Positions 1 through 11,619 of a stretch of DNA of 64,000 bases are shown one piece after another. Made by a program: the position numbers and the translations under genes. The stretch spans positions 1 to 64,000 of the forward strand of contig MNCI01018059.1 in assembly GCA_015680685.1 (NCBI GenBank). Reading direction: 5' to 3'. The notes beneath the pieces are model-generated. The model was not told the DNA's origin and did no database searches. It was given only the letters and a program-made list of their open reading frames with translations. Origin of the DNA: Gnetum montanum (lineage: Eukaryota; Streptophyta; Gnetopsida; Gnetales; Gnetaceae). How positions within the stretch are numbered: the first letter of the stretch is position 1; every line of letters begins with the position of its first letter.

Positions 1-392
1 CATGGGTTCAATTCTTGTTAGGCAAAATTCAAATTATATAATCACGTATGTACTAAAGAATAAAATATGCATTGTCAGATACTTGTAAAGCATGATAAGT
101 AATAGAAAGAAAAGCTTCTAGGAGTGATTATATTTCAACATTCAACCATAAAATATATAGAAGATCTATAACTAAGTATCAATAATAATAAATGTAAAGG
201 ATACAAAACTTTGACAAATAGATTGTATTCACTTTGATAAAACAATAACAACAACAATAATATAGTCCTACTATTTAATCTATGAAATTAAGAATAACTT
301 ATTAAAATTTATTTGCTGACATTAAATAATTAAATGCATGCATTAATTTAATAATTAAACCTATACAAAATTTTAGGTTCTAACATAAGAGG

Positions 393-438
393 TGATGAGT
401 AGTGAGTAGTCCCTATGCCCAACCATACGAATCACTAG
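393..438 (-). mobile_element. C-type LTR fragment (terminal 46 bp)
   Basis: It begins TGATGAGTAGTGAG and runs to CACTAG, matching the inner end of the C-type LTR at 36388. The B-type LTR starts immediately after it. The arrangement is the same as at 54083-54128. Confidence 0.75.
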
Positions 439-703
439 TGATAAATCGATTTTTTGTCAACTACAATATCAGGCATCCAATATCAAAGTCGTGATATCGA
501 ATCCCCAATATTGAGGCAAAATCTAAGATGTTGAATACCCAATATCATGGATGGGTGTGTGCCTATAAATATGACACTTAGGTGTACAATTTATGAACAG
601 TTTCATTCCAACCTTAGCAAAATTCTATTTGTTTATTTTCTTAATTTTAGTACTTAGCACATAGTAGTGTATGCTTGCAATGTTATGTTAATTGATTGAA
701 TGG
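439..703 (+). mobile_element. B-type LTR, 5' fragment
   Basis: It starts TGATAAATCG and is colinear with the first 267 bp of the element B 5' LTR at 54129. It holds several GATATC-like half and full palindromes (about 466-545) and a TATA-like TATAAAT at 564. It is interrupted at 704 by the LTR of element 1. Confidence 0.8.
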
Positions 704-1560
704 TGATGAGTGGTGAGGTACCCCTATGCTCAACCATACGAATATGAGTGTGTACGCGCAATCCGATTGAGCTCCACGGATGGACTAGTTGTGGCACCTA
801 AATAGTTATATGTTGAACATAGTCCATTGTCTTCCCACTTGGACTAGTATTCACTTTGTCATGTATAGTTTAGTCCAGAGTGAGTTGTATGATGTGATTT
901 CTAACACTAGGCTACTTTTAGAGACAATGAGAAATAATCTTGATTAAGCTAATAAGCAATATAAAGTAAAATCTAAACTAGCCTATGTGCGATGAGCATC
1001 TGTCCTTAATCATCCGTGCCCATCTTGGACCTCATGTACTCCTTCACGGATTACCAAGCACACATTACTTAAGCACTACTAGATACACGACTAGGTTACC
1101 AAGTAGTTACACTTAAAAGTTCATGATTAAGACGTAATCATTCAGCATTATCAACAAAAATAGTAAACAACGATAAAGAAATATAAACTAAGAAAATAAT
1201 AAATAATAATTAACAATTAAAGCAAATAAAAGCTAAGTGAATGTTGCAATGATGGAGTAATCTTGATCTTTATTGTCAGTTGTGTGTGTGTGTGTCCAAG
1301 TATGTCACACTCGAACAAAGGTTCCGTACAATTACAAGCATCACACTATAGGCATGCACTTGGGAAAAAGAACTGAAAATTAATAAAAAGACTCGCAACT
1401 CCTAACGACTAACTAATGACTTACCAATGACTCTCTTCCTATGTGCCCGAGTGCTATATTTATAGGCTAACACAGGAATCATGATATCATGTATACGATA
1501 TCATTACCCAAGTGACAATATCATACACAATATCGGGGCCTGGTAAACTGTGATTCATCA
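704..1560 (-). repeat. 3' LTR of element 1 (A type)
   Basis: The LTR begins TGATGAGTGG and ends ATTCATCA on the plus strand (TG...CA termini). It is the reverse complement of the LTRs at 8889 and 17510. It is bounded at 1561 by the reverse-complemented polypurine tract TACCCCCAC, with the AAGGACGAG-type signature just inside. GATATC palindromes lie at 1479-1546, and a TATA box reads on the minus strand near 1456-1467. A short TG run occurs at about 1280-1293. Confidence 0.85.
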
Positions 1561-1749
1561 TACCCCCACCACTGAATAACAACTCGTCCTTGAGTTAAAC
1601 AAAAAAAATGAGAATGAGTTCATTTGATTACACAGTGGATAGGTATGGGACTATAGATTGACTATGGATTATTTCATGATGTAGTGTGGAATTAAACAAA
1701 ATAAAATTGGGACACCAACATAGAATACCAAATACAAAATTGTTGGAAC

Positions 1750-4531
1750 TCATGTGGTTCCTGGTGGTGGTGGCTTCTCCATGGGCTTCTTCCTCTTATC
1801 CCATGCTTCAGGATTTGAAAATGGATACCTCTTAATGAGCACCTAAAGCTTTGCTTCTTCTGTTTGGGGATCATGTGCAGTCCATGCTGATGTTCCAATA
1901 TTTGATGGAGTCAACACCTCCCATGGACACGACAGTTGTAGAAACATCTAATTGGCCTTGATGTACTAGGCCGCAAACAATTGTCATTCCTCCTCATAGG
2001 CTCTAGCTTTGTCTCTACATTCTTGATAATCTATGAGCCATCGAGCCAAATTTGCCACAACATATTTCTAACCTTGGTAGCTAGCTTTTACCACCTCCAA
2101 CTTAGAATTTGCTACCTCTAATTTCTATAGTTTCTTTTTGTATTCAACAAATTCTACTTCATATTTAGCGTAGGTGGCAGCTACTTGCTTTTCCAACTCT
2201 ATTCTTAGGTGTCCTGCTGTTAACATGGCCAAATTAGCATATCGTAGGTTTGCCAACTCCATGTATTCAGTGAGATCCTGGATCTGTAGGTCCCAACTCT
2301 TTAATTCTACTTGGTGGACGAAAGTGTAAGTGTCCAATATGGCCCACCAATTAGTGTTTTGAGCACTGAAAGCATTGATATGGATCTTAGCCATATGGAT
2401 CTCTTTTTCAATGATCTACTTATACATCCCCACCTAGTCCTAGAAATGTTCCTTCAATTTTTCATGTTGCTTAACTTCATTTTGCTACATGCTTATTTCA
2501 ATGGCCATCTTCTGATGGATGGTGCGTACCTCCTCCATTGAGAGGGTCTTATTTTCTCTGGCTAAGTAATTCATGTCTTGGTTGACCCTGATTAATTATC
2601 CTCACATTTGCTGAAAATTCTTCTTGAGAATATCCTTTTGTTTTTTAATTTTTGTCAATCGAAGATTCTGGACAACAAGGAGTTTATTTTCTTCTTGTAA
2701 GGCCTTGAGTGCTTTTGCATGTGCATATGTTTGGGCTTATGATTTTAAAGCATACTCATTAGCCTTCTCCATTTCCATTGCCACCCTTTTTTTCTCTTCT
2801 AACAATTTATTTAGTTCCTTCGTCCTAAATAATTCTAGCTAGTCAGTTGGGATAAGTTGGGATGGATCTCACTATGCGACTTGTAGGGCAATGAACTTCT
2901 CCTAAAGTCTTCTCAACTCATCTTCTGCATGTTCGGCCCTAACCTCAACCATGACCAGCTTTTCCTTCATGGAAATGAGGTTTGATTATGCTACTGTGAC
3001 ATCTTGAGGAATGTCAAACAAGGACATCATTACTTTCCCTATTTGTAGCAAACAATCCAAGGCATCCGCATGTTCCACAAGAGTCATCGAGGGATTGGCT
3101 AGAACTTGAGCATCGCGTGCTCCTGTGAGATTCGTTAATGGCACAATAGGGACATTAAATGATTACTTTTGCTACTTTGGCTACATCCTAGTGTTGCATA
3201 ACCACTACTATGGCACCTTTACCAGTTTCTAATTGCACTTGAAAAAATGCAACATTCCCAAAAATCTATTGTGATGAATGTGATTCCCCTCCTGCTGTTT
3301 GTATGGAAACCTCGCCCTGTGCGTGATCGATTGAGATCATGGGCTATACAACATCATCAATTACCTTGAAGAGGTTGGCCTCATCACAACTTTCACAACT
3401 GACCATTTCTACAATGGCCCTGAGATGGCTCATCGTCAGTTAATAATCTTACGATGATGGTGGCGGTTGGTCCTATTGGCTCGTGGGCTATGTGCTGGGC
3501 CTTACTTCTTGTTGTTGACTAGGCCTCATGTCCATAAGTTGGCTAGGCCTTGCTATTTAAGGCATAGTGGGCCCAACCATCTACTCTTATTCAGGCTCTA
3601 ATGTCTCATCATCATCTTTCCTTGGTGCTGGTGGCTTTAGTAATTCAGCATATGAGGCATTTTGAGCTTTTCCGGGGATGTCATTAGTGTACCCTAGAAT
3701 TCCAACATGCTAACATAGCTTCCTGATTAGACAGAGAAAGGGAAATGCAAACTTCCCCATCTTACATTCTTCGAACCACCTCAATATTTTTATTAGATAT
3801 AAATGGGGCAGATTGGCATGAACCTTACCCATCAAGATTGCACTTCCTTTGGCCACATAGGTGGAGATCCTATTTAGTCCTTTTGTTGCAAAGATGTGAT
3901 AGGTTCCAATTTTGAAATAGATTCTCTCTTTAAGGGTGAGTTCCCCATATGTTTTGTCCTCCTTGTTGTACACCCTCTTTAGCCATACTATTCATGCATC
4001 AGCATTAGAGCGGGTGGACAGATGAGCAACTTTGGGCCCTATATTTGGAACATTCAAAACTTCAAAACTGGCCTTCCTAGAGAAATTAATTGAAATCTCA
4101 CCAATGTCAGCAGTTGTGCCTTCCTCTTTATTATGCCAAAATTGATAAGTCTCCCTCAAATACCATTCATTACTCTCCAAGAGGATAGGCCATAGTGAAG
4201 ATCCTTTAAGTTGATCTTTGACCAACTCAAGGGCAAACTCGATAAAAGATCCAAAATTAAGTTCAATAGTCACTATAGTTGACATGAACCTTTCTCGAAT
4301 TGCTTGAACACATTCTGGGGACAATGTGACATGTTGTCCTTATTTAGGTGCCTTGCCTTCTCCACCCTCTGCTTGTCTGTATTATGCAGTAATAGAGGTT
4401 TCTTGATGGATGCTGAATGATTACGCCTCCTATTCTACATGTTCTATGGGAGGTCCTTGGCCTCTACCTCTCCTTGGATGTTTGGATGCACTTTGAGAGG
4501 GTCCTCTTTGTTGTCCTCATTTAGGGGCCAT
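1750..4531 (-). pseudogene. ORF2 of element 1, degenerate accessory protein
   Basis: This is a decayed frame of about 927 codons, colinear with 14533-17318. The start is ATG-GCC-CCT-AAA, matching MAPKRG at 61612. In order: a basic Gln-rich N terminus; a globular domain (4324-3992 and 3973-3710) with YQFWHN, GPKV.HLST and FPFLCLIRKL motifs; a Pro-rich linker; a long helical, probably coiled-coil region (about 3000-1950, the clearest open piece being 2394-2125) with LQIQDL and ELANLRYANLAML; and a conserved CPWEVLTPSNI box before PPPPGTT-stop. The globular part resembles the 'putative plant transposon protein' domain of Athila-type elements, which is an inference. Its place between the spacer and the polypurine tract is that of the Athila env-like ORF. 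Function is unknown. Several stops stand where sister copies have Gln, Trp or Arg. Confidence 0.7.
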
Positions 4532-6511
4532 ATGTAATCACACTGGGATCAATTGTTAGTAAGGTTATATAACAAAATTTAATTATCTTATACCTTACTC
4601 ATTGCCTTTAATGAATTTTGAATTCTTGCTTAGTGTGATTTCAAAGTTAGAAATTCTCAAGGAAATCCCCCTAAAAGTTGTAATGTTGGGCCCAATTTGA
4701 TTAGGTGGCTCCAATAATAATTTTCATGATTTGGGTGAAGAAATAAAATTAGTTTGGCATAAGTTCTTAACATTTCTTAAGATCGCTTACCCCTATGATA
4801 TCCTTCAAGCAACAACAAATTTCAAAAACATTATGCACAAAATGGAGCATACCCCACCTCCACGATTGAGTTAAACACTCCAAGTTTAAGCAAGTTTGAT
4901 TGAAAGGAGAATGGGAGCATTAACAAATGAGATGTTGATGGTTAAATGGTAGGTGTGCAAAGCATGAAAAATTCTAGAAAAAAATTGCAACAACTCCCCT
5001 CATGTGAACAGTTAAAAATAATGTTGANGCGATATTGTGTATGTGCTAGCGTAGATGTGATATCGCATTGGACCTGATACCAGGTACTCGATATCGCATC
5101 CCTTTCAAAATAGGCTACTTAGTAAAATTCATGAATTTTCGAGTTTTCACGACTATAAATGAAGGATTTAAGGTAGATTTGGAAGGTATAGGGTAATGTT
5201 AAGTGGACATTAAGGCACCAAAAGTGTAATAAAGTGGAATTATATAATGAAGTTCTTAAATAGGGTGAGGAAAAAGGACATGTATTGGTGCACAGGAATA
5301 TTTGGGTTGAAATGATGATGAAAGGAAAGAATAAGTTCAACAATGTAGGACTCGAAGAGTATAAGATGATGTGGTGGCATGCAATAAGTACATATTACAA
5401 AAGTTATGCAAGTGGGTCCTCCCCAAAGCAAGTTCCAACCTACCATGCCCTTGTGTAACCACACCTTAAAATGTCTGTAGGCACTAGAAGGGTTAAATGC
5501 AATTTGCATCGATGCAACAAAACACACACATGTTAAATACCACTATGATGAGGTATGAATTCTATACCACACAAGAAACAAGTTAGAAATATTTGGACAG
5601 TGAGATGAGATGAATCGTAGAATGGATTGCAGAGATCGAGATGTGAGGTAATGTAACTTGGGCACAATCAGCCCTGAGTATGGGACATGATTAAGGTATC
5701 ATTAGCCTTTCACTCCAAGATTAAGACCAAGTCCATACCTCTGATCATTAACATCACATTATTTCATCCAATGATAGACAACCATAAGGACATCATGACA
5801 GCAAGGCACATGATCACTTGGCATTTTGCACAAGGCAGGAATGATTTGAATTTATCTGTGGTACATTTTTCTTGATCTTTCCTTTGTTGTGTTTCTTCTT
5901 TCTTTTCTTTTTCTTCTTTTAGTTGCTTTGACACTTTGGAATTTCTAACGGTGATTCAAAGAGGCCACCAACCTTCAAGCATGGGTGCATGTCTTTCCAA
6001 TGGGACCCTCTAGAACAGCATGGAGTTTCTTTATTGAGTGTCTTTATGACTCTTACTCCCATTTTTCATTAGATCTACAAGGACCTTAGTACCACCAAGC
6101 TCCTTATTAACACATACAAATGTCACCAAAGAGAATCCACAAGTCCCCTTGATGTCACACCTTGGCCATTCCCTCTTAGTCTATCCCTCTTTGCTCTGGG
6201 CATAATGAATACAAAGTTACTTTAAGTTTTAATGATAACAAGAATATCATCATACCCAGAGTAAAAATTTTTATTAATAGAATGGGTGGGTGGATTTTGT
6301 GGGCTCACTGTACAAATAATTAGTCACCTATGACTTGATAGCATAGAACAACACCTCAACTAGATAGGTCACATGAGTATTTTATTCACAAATGAGATTA
6401 TCCTCAAAAAGATAAAGCGACAAATTGAAAGATGACAAAATAGAAAACGAAAAATTGAAAAACAAGAATTGTAAAACCAAAGTAAAGGAAAACATTTACT
6501 AATTCTACTTA
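4532..6511 (-). other. Element 1 spacer between gag and ORF2
   Basis: Non-coding, about 2 kb, colinear with 11620-14532 and 59100-61611. Two parts are conserved. The first is a roughly 75-bp box at 5391-5470 (on the minus strand GGTTGGAACTTGCTTTGGGG, then AGGACCCACTTGCATAA). The second is a GATATC cluster at 5030-5095, about 500 bp upstream of ORF2, followed on the minus strand by a GGGGAGTTGTT region like the LTR leader. A single N lies at 5028. Confidence 0.65.
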
Positions 6512-8882
6512 TTAGAATGGAGGGTATCACCCATAACTAAACCTTAGATCATGGCAAGAATTAATAAATGGAAAGTTTGGATCCATGCATGTTGGAGATA
6601 TTGGGGTCTGATCATATCCAAACCATTAGGTGTCTTTTGGTGTGGTGGAAATAATGTACCCAAATTGGGGTGCACACACTTAATTAAAGTAGGCATAGTG
6701 GGGTAGATTATAAGATGTGGTCTTGTGATAAGAGGTTGACCCACTATGGCACCCATGCCCATAAGATGGTATGCAAGGATCGATATGTCTTCCTACATGA
6801 TTATATTCATTGGGATGCATGGTTATTTGAGTGTTAATTGGTGGCCCGAATAAGGTAATAGGAGGTGTGGAGTTCAAAGAGGAAGGTGCATCACAGTGCC
6901 AAACTTGTGTTGAGTTGGAGGGTGTAGTGGTTTGAAAACCGTGTTGTCTCTTCCTATGGTCATGCCTAAAGAAAGGATGCTTTTGACATTGTAGAGGACC
7001 CCCCACTATTGTTGATGGTAGCAGCATAAGTAATGTTCGTGGATTGGTGCTGTGGTGCAAAACCTTCTAGTGCTACTGGTGGTGATGTAGAAGGAGGTGA
7101 AGGATGAGAATATTGAGAGTAAGGAGAAGTGTAAGGAACATGAGGTGGTGATCCCATAGGAGAGGACATGGGTTGATGATACTTGGGACAATGATAACAA
7201 TGAGGTGAAATAGAGGATGTCGATCTAGTTGGATAAATACGGTGTTGAACATAATAAGCACTTGGTGTCAAGGCATATGAAGGTTGAGGCTAGTTCGGCA
7301 ATGGTCTCCCCCACAACTGGAGATTTTGCCACTACAGTTGAACATAGTACTTCTGTATGAAATCTGGATGTAGCAATCTCACCCAATGCTTATGTAGATG
7401 TGACAAAATTGGGCATTGGTCTTTGGGGTGATTGTACAAGCAAACATCACATTGATACTTCCTATTTATAGCTAGGTCCTTATCCTTATTTCCTTTAGCC
7501 CTTCTTTTTGATTGTCGAATGGTGTTCTATCTTGTTTCTCGGTTTGGCATCCTTTATTTTTTTTGGGGTGTCAAAGTGATCATGTGTGTTTTTACCTCCA
7601 ATAATATTTGCATATTCTTCACATTTTTCATGTACCCACTCCATCATCTTATTGATCTTTACCTCAATTTCATCTAGTGATTTTAGTATTGGCAAAGATG
7701 AGGATGGTTTCATCTCCTTGAGGTAAGTTGGTTTCTCCTCTTCATGATTATGGACCTTTGTTACTTTAAGAGTTTGGTCCTGTTGATATCTTTCAACATT
7801 CTCCCATTTGGCTATTTCACCTTCTTCTATTGCTACTTGCTTAATAAGCTCATGGAATTGGTGGGTTCATAGTTCATATAGTTGCCCTGGGGCATACATC
7901 CCTAGGGTCTCCCTTGTTTCATTACGAAGCCCATCCATGATGTGAAATAGTAGCCTTTTCTCGGAGAACCCATCGCCTAGGAAATTTTTAATAGTGAGTA
8001 ACATCTTTCTAGGGCCATGTCCAAGGGTTCATGTTGCCCTCGTTTCTATTCCTGGATTTGTCTCCTCAAGGCTAACACTCTTACACAGGTTTGATATCTT
8101 TCATTGAAGAGTTCTACCATTGTCAACCAACTGCAAATTGATTTCAACTTTAAATACCTATGCCATACTTTTGCTTGGCCAGTGAGTGTCATAGGAAAGA
8201 GCTTAATTATTTTCCATTCATTATCAATATTATTCCATGCACAGGCATCATAGAAGGCTTGTAAATGATGTTTCAGATCTAAATCATAGCCTTTTGAAAA
8301 CTTGGGAAAGTTGTTTAAATCAAGCCTGGGTAGATGGCTTTCCTTATGATACCTGCAGGATATTTGAATAGCCTCTTATATATGCATTACACTCTTAGTG
8401 GACAGTAGGGGTTCATTGTCACTAAGTAGGTTATGAGTTTGTGATTTGGGATGATGTTGTCTTTGTTCATGTTGGAATTCCTAACTTTGCTTGTGGGTTC
8501 AATTTTTATTTCTATGCTAACCCCTTGAGAAATAGTCATCCATGCCATGACCTGACATTAAAGGAGTAGAGGAAAAGAGAGAACTCGAAGACTCATCATG
8601 ACTTTTATAAGTCTCCCCATTATCCCCTAATGTACTCTTGCTAACCATTGAGAAGGTCCTAAGTCTTATGGGCCCCCTCGTTCTATGGGATGTCCCATCC
8701 TCCCTAAAGGCATCTGAGTTGGATGACAAGAGTCCTTGAGTATTGTAGGGGTGTCCATAAACATATGAAACTCTTACATAAGATTGAGTACTCCAAATTG
8801 CTTCTTCGTCATAAATTGCATTGGTTCTCTAATGAATTGCCTTGCTAGTTGTTGTGTTATTGTTGTACTATGAGAGAGACAT
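6512..8882 (-). pseudogene. gag of element 1, degenerate
   Basis: This is the nucleocapsid/capsid precursor frame, broken by many stops. It starts ATG-TCT-CTC at 8882, matching the start at 9683, and ends YPPF-stop at 6512, matching 11619. A near-canonical zinc knuckle C-x2-C-x3-H-x4-C can be read at about 7465-7425 (CDVC...HPKDQC); one spacer residue is missing compared with CCHC. A helical segment precedes it (7713-7495: INKMMEWVHEKCEEY). A Pro/Ser/Thr/Tyr-rich tail follows. The large frames at 7271-6680 are this tail read in several frames. Confidence 0.7.
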
Positions 8883-8888
8883 TGTTAT

Positions 8889-9543
8889 TGATAAGTTATC
8901 ATTTTGTTGGCTGAAATATCACCGCCGTGATATCGCGTACGCGATATCACAGCTTGTCTCCTCATCTATAAATAAGAGGTAGACAGATCTGGTAGGCAGT
9001 TTTTAGTGGGGAGTTTTTTAGACTTTCCTTTAACTGTTAGTTTTAAGTAGTTCTTCTCTTAACTCTTTTCCTCCCAGTGCATGCCCGCAGTGTAGAGATT
9101 GTAATTGTACAGCATCCTTATTTGAGTGTGACGTACTTGGACATGCACATGATCAAAAATAAAGATCGAGATTACTTCATCATTGGAGCATTCACTTAGT
9201 TTAATTAATTAATTGTTATTGTGATTTACTGCTTTCGTAGTTAATATTTCTTTACCCTAAACTCCTATTAAACGTAGAATGAGTACGACTTGATCACAAG
9301 CATTTAAGTGTGACTACTTGGTAANCCAGGAGTAGCATTAGTGTAGGAACACATCATACATCTCACTCTAGACTAAACCATACGTGACAAAGCTAATACT
9401 AGTCCTGGTGGGAAGATAGAGAATGGCAATCTAAGAATAACTGTCTAGATACCACAACTAGTTCATCTATAGAGTTCGACCAAATCGTGTGTGAAATGCT
9501 CATATTCGTATGATTGAGTATAGGGGTACCTCGCCACTCATCA
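8889..9543 (+). repeat. 5' LTR of element 2 (A type)
   Basis: TGATAAGTTATC...CACTCATCA. It contains a perfect 24-bp palindrome at 8927-8950 (half site GTGATATCGCGT) and a TATA box TATAAATA at 8967. The leader is TTTTTAGTGGGGAGTTTTTT near 9000. The LTR is 140 bp shorter than its partner at 17510; the missing part falls exactly at a single N (9325), so the difference is probably an unfilled assembly gap. Confidence 0.85.
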
Positions 9544-9565
9544 TTGGCGTCGTTGCCGAGGACGG
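9544..9565 (+). promoter_or_regulatory. Primer-binding site of element 2
   Basis: The sequence right after the LTR is TTGGCGTCGTTGCCGAGGA. It is close to the TTGGCGCCGTTGCCGGGG primer site typical of plant Athila-like Ty3 elements, usually ascribed to tRNA-Asp. A better preserved form follows the 3' LTR at 18305. Confidence 0.7.
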
Positions 9566-9682
9566 TGCTAGTTATCTAGATTAGTTATATCATACAAGGT
9601 CGCTATATAGGAATTAACGATATATCTTTTAGGAAGAAATAATTATAAAAAGTCACATAAATTCACACACAATTGCACAACC

Positions 9683-11619
9683 ATGCCTCTCCTACAAGAC
9701 TATGATAATGCCACATCTAGTGAGGCAATTCATTGGAGAACCAACAAATTATATGACAATGAAGATTGGAGTACGCAACCCGAGGTAGGGGTTTCTTATA
9801 AACATAAACAAAAGCAACGTCATCCCAACACACGAAAACATAACTTACCCAATGACGATGAACTCCTATTGGCCACTACAAGCCTAACGTAAATACCCAT
9901 GCTTGATTTAAACAACTTTCCCAATTTTTCAGGAGACTATGACTTAGACCCACAACAATATTTACAAGCCTTCTACAATGCCTATGCATGGAACAACATT
10001 GATAACAGTTGGCAAAAACTTAAGCTCTTTCCTATGACACTTGTTGGCCAAGCAAAAGTATGGTATAAATTATTAAAACCAAATTCAATACGACGTTGGC
10101 CAACAATGGTAGAACTCTTTAACGAAAGATAGCAAACCTACGCAAGAGTATCAGCTTTGAGGAAACAAATCCAAGAGTGGAAACAAGCACAACATGGACC
10201 CTTGGACATGTCCTTAGAAAGATATTATGCATAGTTAAACAACTGTCGAGGCCATGAGTTCTCCGAGGAAAGGCTAATGTACCATATCATTGATGGGCTT
10301 CGTGATGAAACAAGAGAGATCCTAGGGATGTATGCCCAAGGTCAACTATAGAAACTATCAACCCATCAATTCCAAAATCTTATTAAGTAGGTAGAAAAAG
10401 AAGAAGGATAAATGGATAGATGGGAGAGTGTTGAAAAACATCAATGGGACCAAAATCTCAACGTAACAAAGGTCCATAATCATAAAAAGGAGAAATCAAC
10501 CTATCTCAAGGAGGAAAAACCATCTTTTCCAATACAACAATCATTAGAGGAAGTTGAGGCAAAGATCAATAAGATGTTGGAATGGATGCATAAAAAGTGT
10601 GGAGAATATATCGATATTATTGGAGATAGAGTGTTGACAACCTGAGAAGCAGGACAAAGTATCATTAGACAACCATAAATAAGGGATGAGGAAGATAAGA
10701 GCTCAACTGCCAATCATAGATATGAATGTAACATTTTCCTATACGATCACCCCAAGGGCCAATGCCCAATCTTGTTACATTTATATGAGCATTAGGAAAG
10801 CACGTTACACCCAGATTTCATATAGAGACACTGTGTTCAATCACAGTGGCAACAAGCCTTGTTGTGGGGGAAACCATTCCTAAACTAGAGACACCCTTCG
10901 TATCATCCGAATCTAAATGCTTATCTAGTTCGACATCCTGTTTCCCCAACTAGGCCAACATCCTCTATCTCGCCACATTATCATTCTCCTCAATACTATT
11001 AGCCCATGTCTTCAACACAACCACCACCTTGTGTATCTTACACTTCTCCTAAATTTCAACATTCTCATCTTTTCCCTCCTTCTACACCACCACCTATTGT
11101 TCTTGAAGTGTCTGCACCACAACAACAACCTACAAATGTTACTTATCTTACTATTACCAACAGCAGTGAGAGACCTCCTAAACATCGAAGGCATCCCTTC
11201 TTTAGACATAACCATAGTAAGGGACAACACAATTCCAAGGCCACTACACTCTCCAACTCAGCACAAGTCCAACACTATGGTGCATCCTTCTCTTCAAACC
11301 TAATGCCTCATGTCATCTCATTAGGGCCACTAATTAACACTCCAACAACCATACGGTCCAATGAATACAACCATGGAGAGTGACATATCGATCCTTGCAT
11401 ACCATCTTATGGTCTCAAGTATCATAGTGGGTCAACTCGTTATCCAGAAACCACATCTTATAAATTGCCCCACTATGCTTACTATAATCAAGTGTGTGAA
11501 CCCGATGGGGTAAATATGACCAAGTTTCAATATTTCCAACATGCAAGGATCCTCATCTTTCAACTATTAATCCTTGCCATGCTCAACCATTTACTTATGG
11601 GGGATATCCCCCATTCTAA
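9683..11619 (+). pseudogene. gag of element 2, degenerate
   Basis: A decayed gag frame from ATG-CCT-CTC (9683) to YPPF-stop (11617-11619). The capsid-type core is clear at 9899-10132: FPNFSGDYDLDPQQYLQAF, then LKLFPMTLVGQAKVWYKLL and ELFNER, the usual layout of the plant retrotransposon gag domain. It continues after a stop with LERYYA, FSEERLMYHIIDGL and ETREILGMYAQGQL. A helical stretch lies at 10544-10620. At about 10727-10768 a zinc-knuckle-like site has lost its second Cys (CNIF...HPKGQC). A Pro-rich tail fills 11006-11383. Stops at about 10232, 10349 and 10389 are TAG where related copies suggest CAG (Gln). Confidence 0.8.

Larger units (their letters stand above)
1..703. repeat. Left copy of a segmental duplication
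   Basis: This stretch matches 53688-54395 almost base for base in its first 390 positions and more loosely afterwards. It has the same order of parts: the tail of a tRNA-like repeat (GGGTTCAATTC near position 4), an AT-rich flank, the end of a C-type LTR (393-438), and the start of a B-type LTR (439-703) inserted at the same CACTAG site. Because the nested insertion is shared, the duplication must postdate it. The copy is cut at 703/704 by element 1. No gene is seen here. Confidence 0.85.
704..8888 (-). mobile_element. Element 1: Athila-like LTR element, minus strand, 5' truncated
   Basis: On the minus strand the order is gag (8882-6512), conserved spacer, ORF2 (4531-1750), polypurine tract (about 1561-1569) and 3' LTR (704-1560). 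The 5' LTR and primer site are missing: only 6 bp remain upstream of the gag start before element 2 begins at 8889. No reverse transcriptase, RNase H or integrase motif is seen, and the spacing matches element 2, so the family itself seems to lack pol. Both ORFs have many in-frame stops. No target-site duplication can be assigned because the right end is lost. Confidence 0.8.

Noticed and set aside
1281-1293. TG microsatellite in the element 1 LTR
   Set aside because: Only about six units; ordinary.
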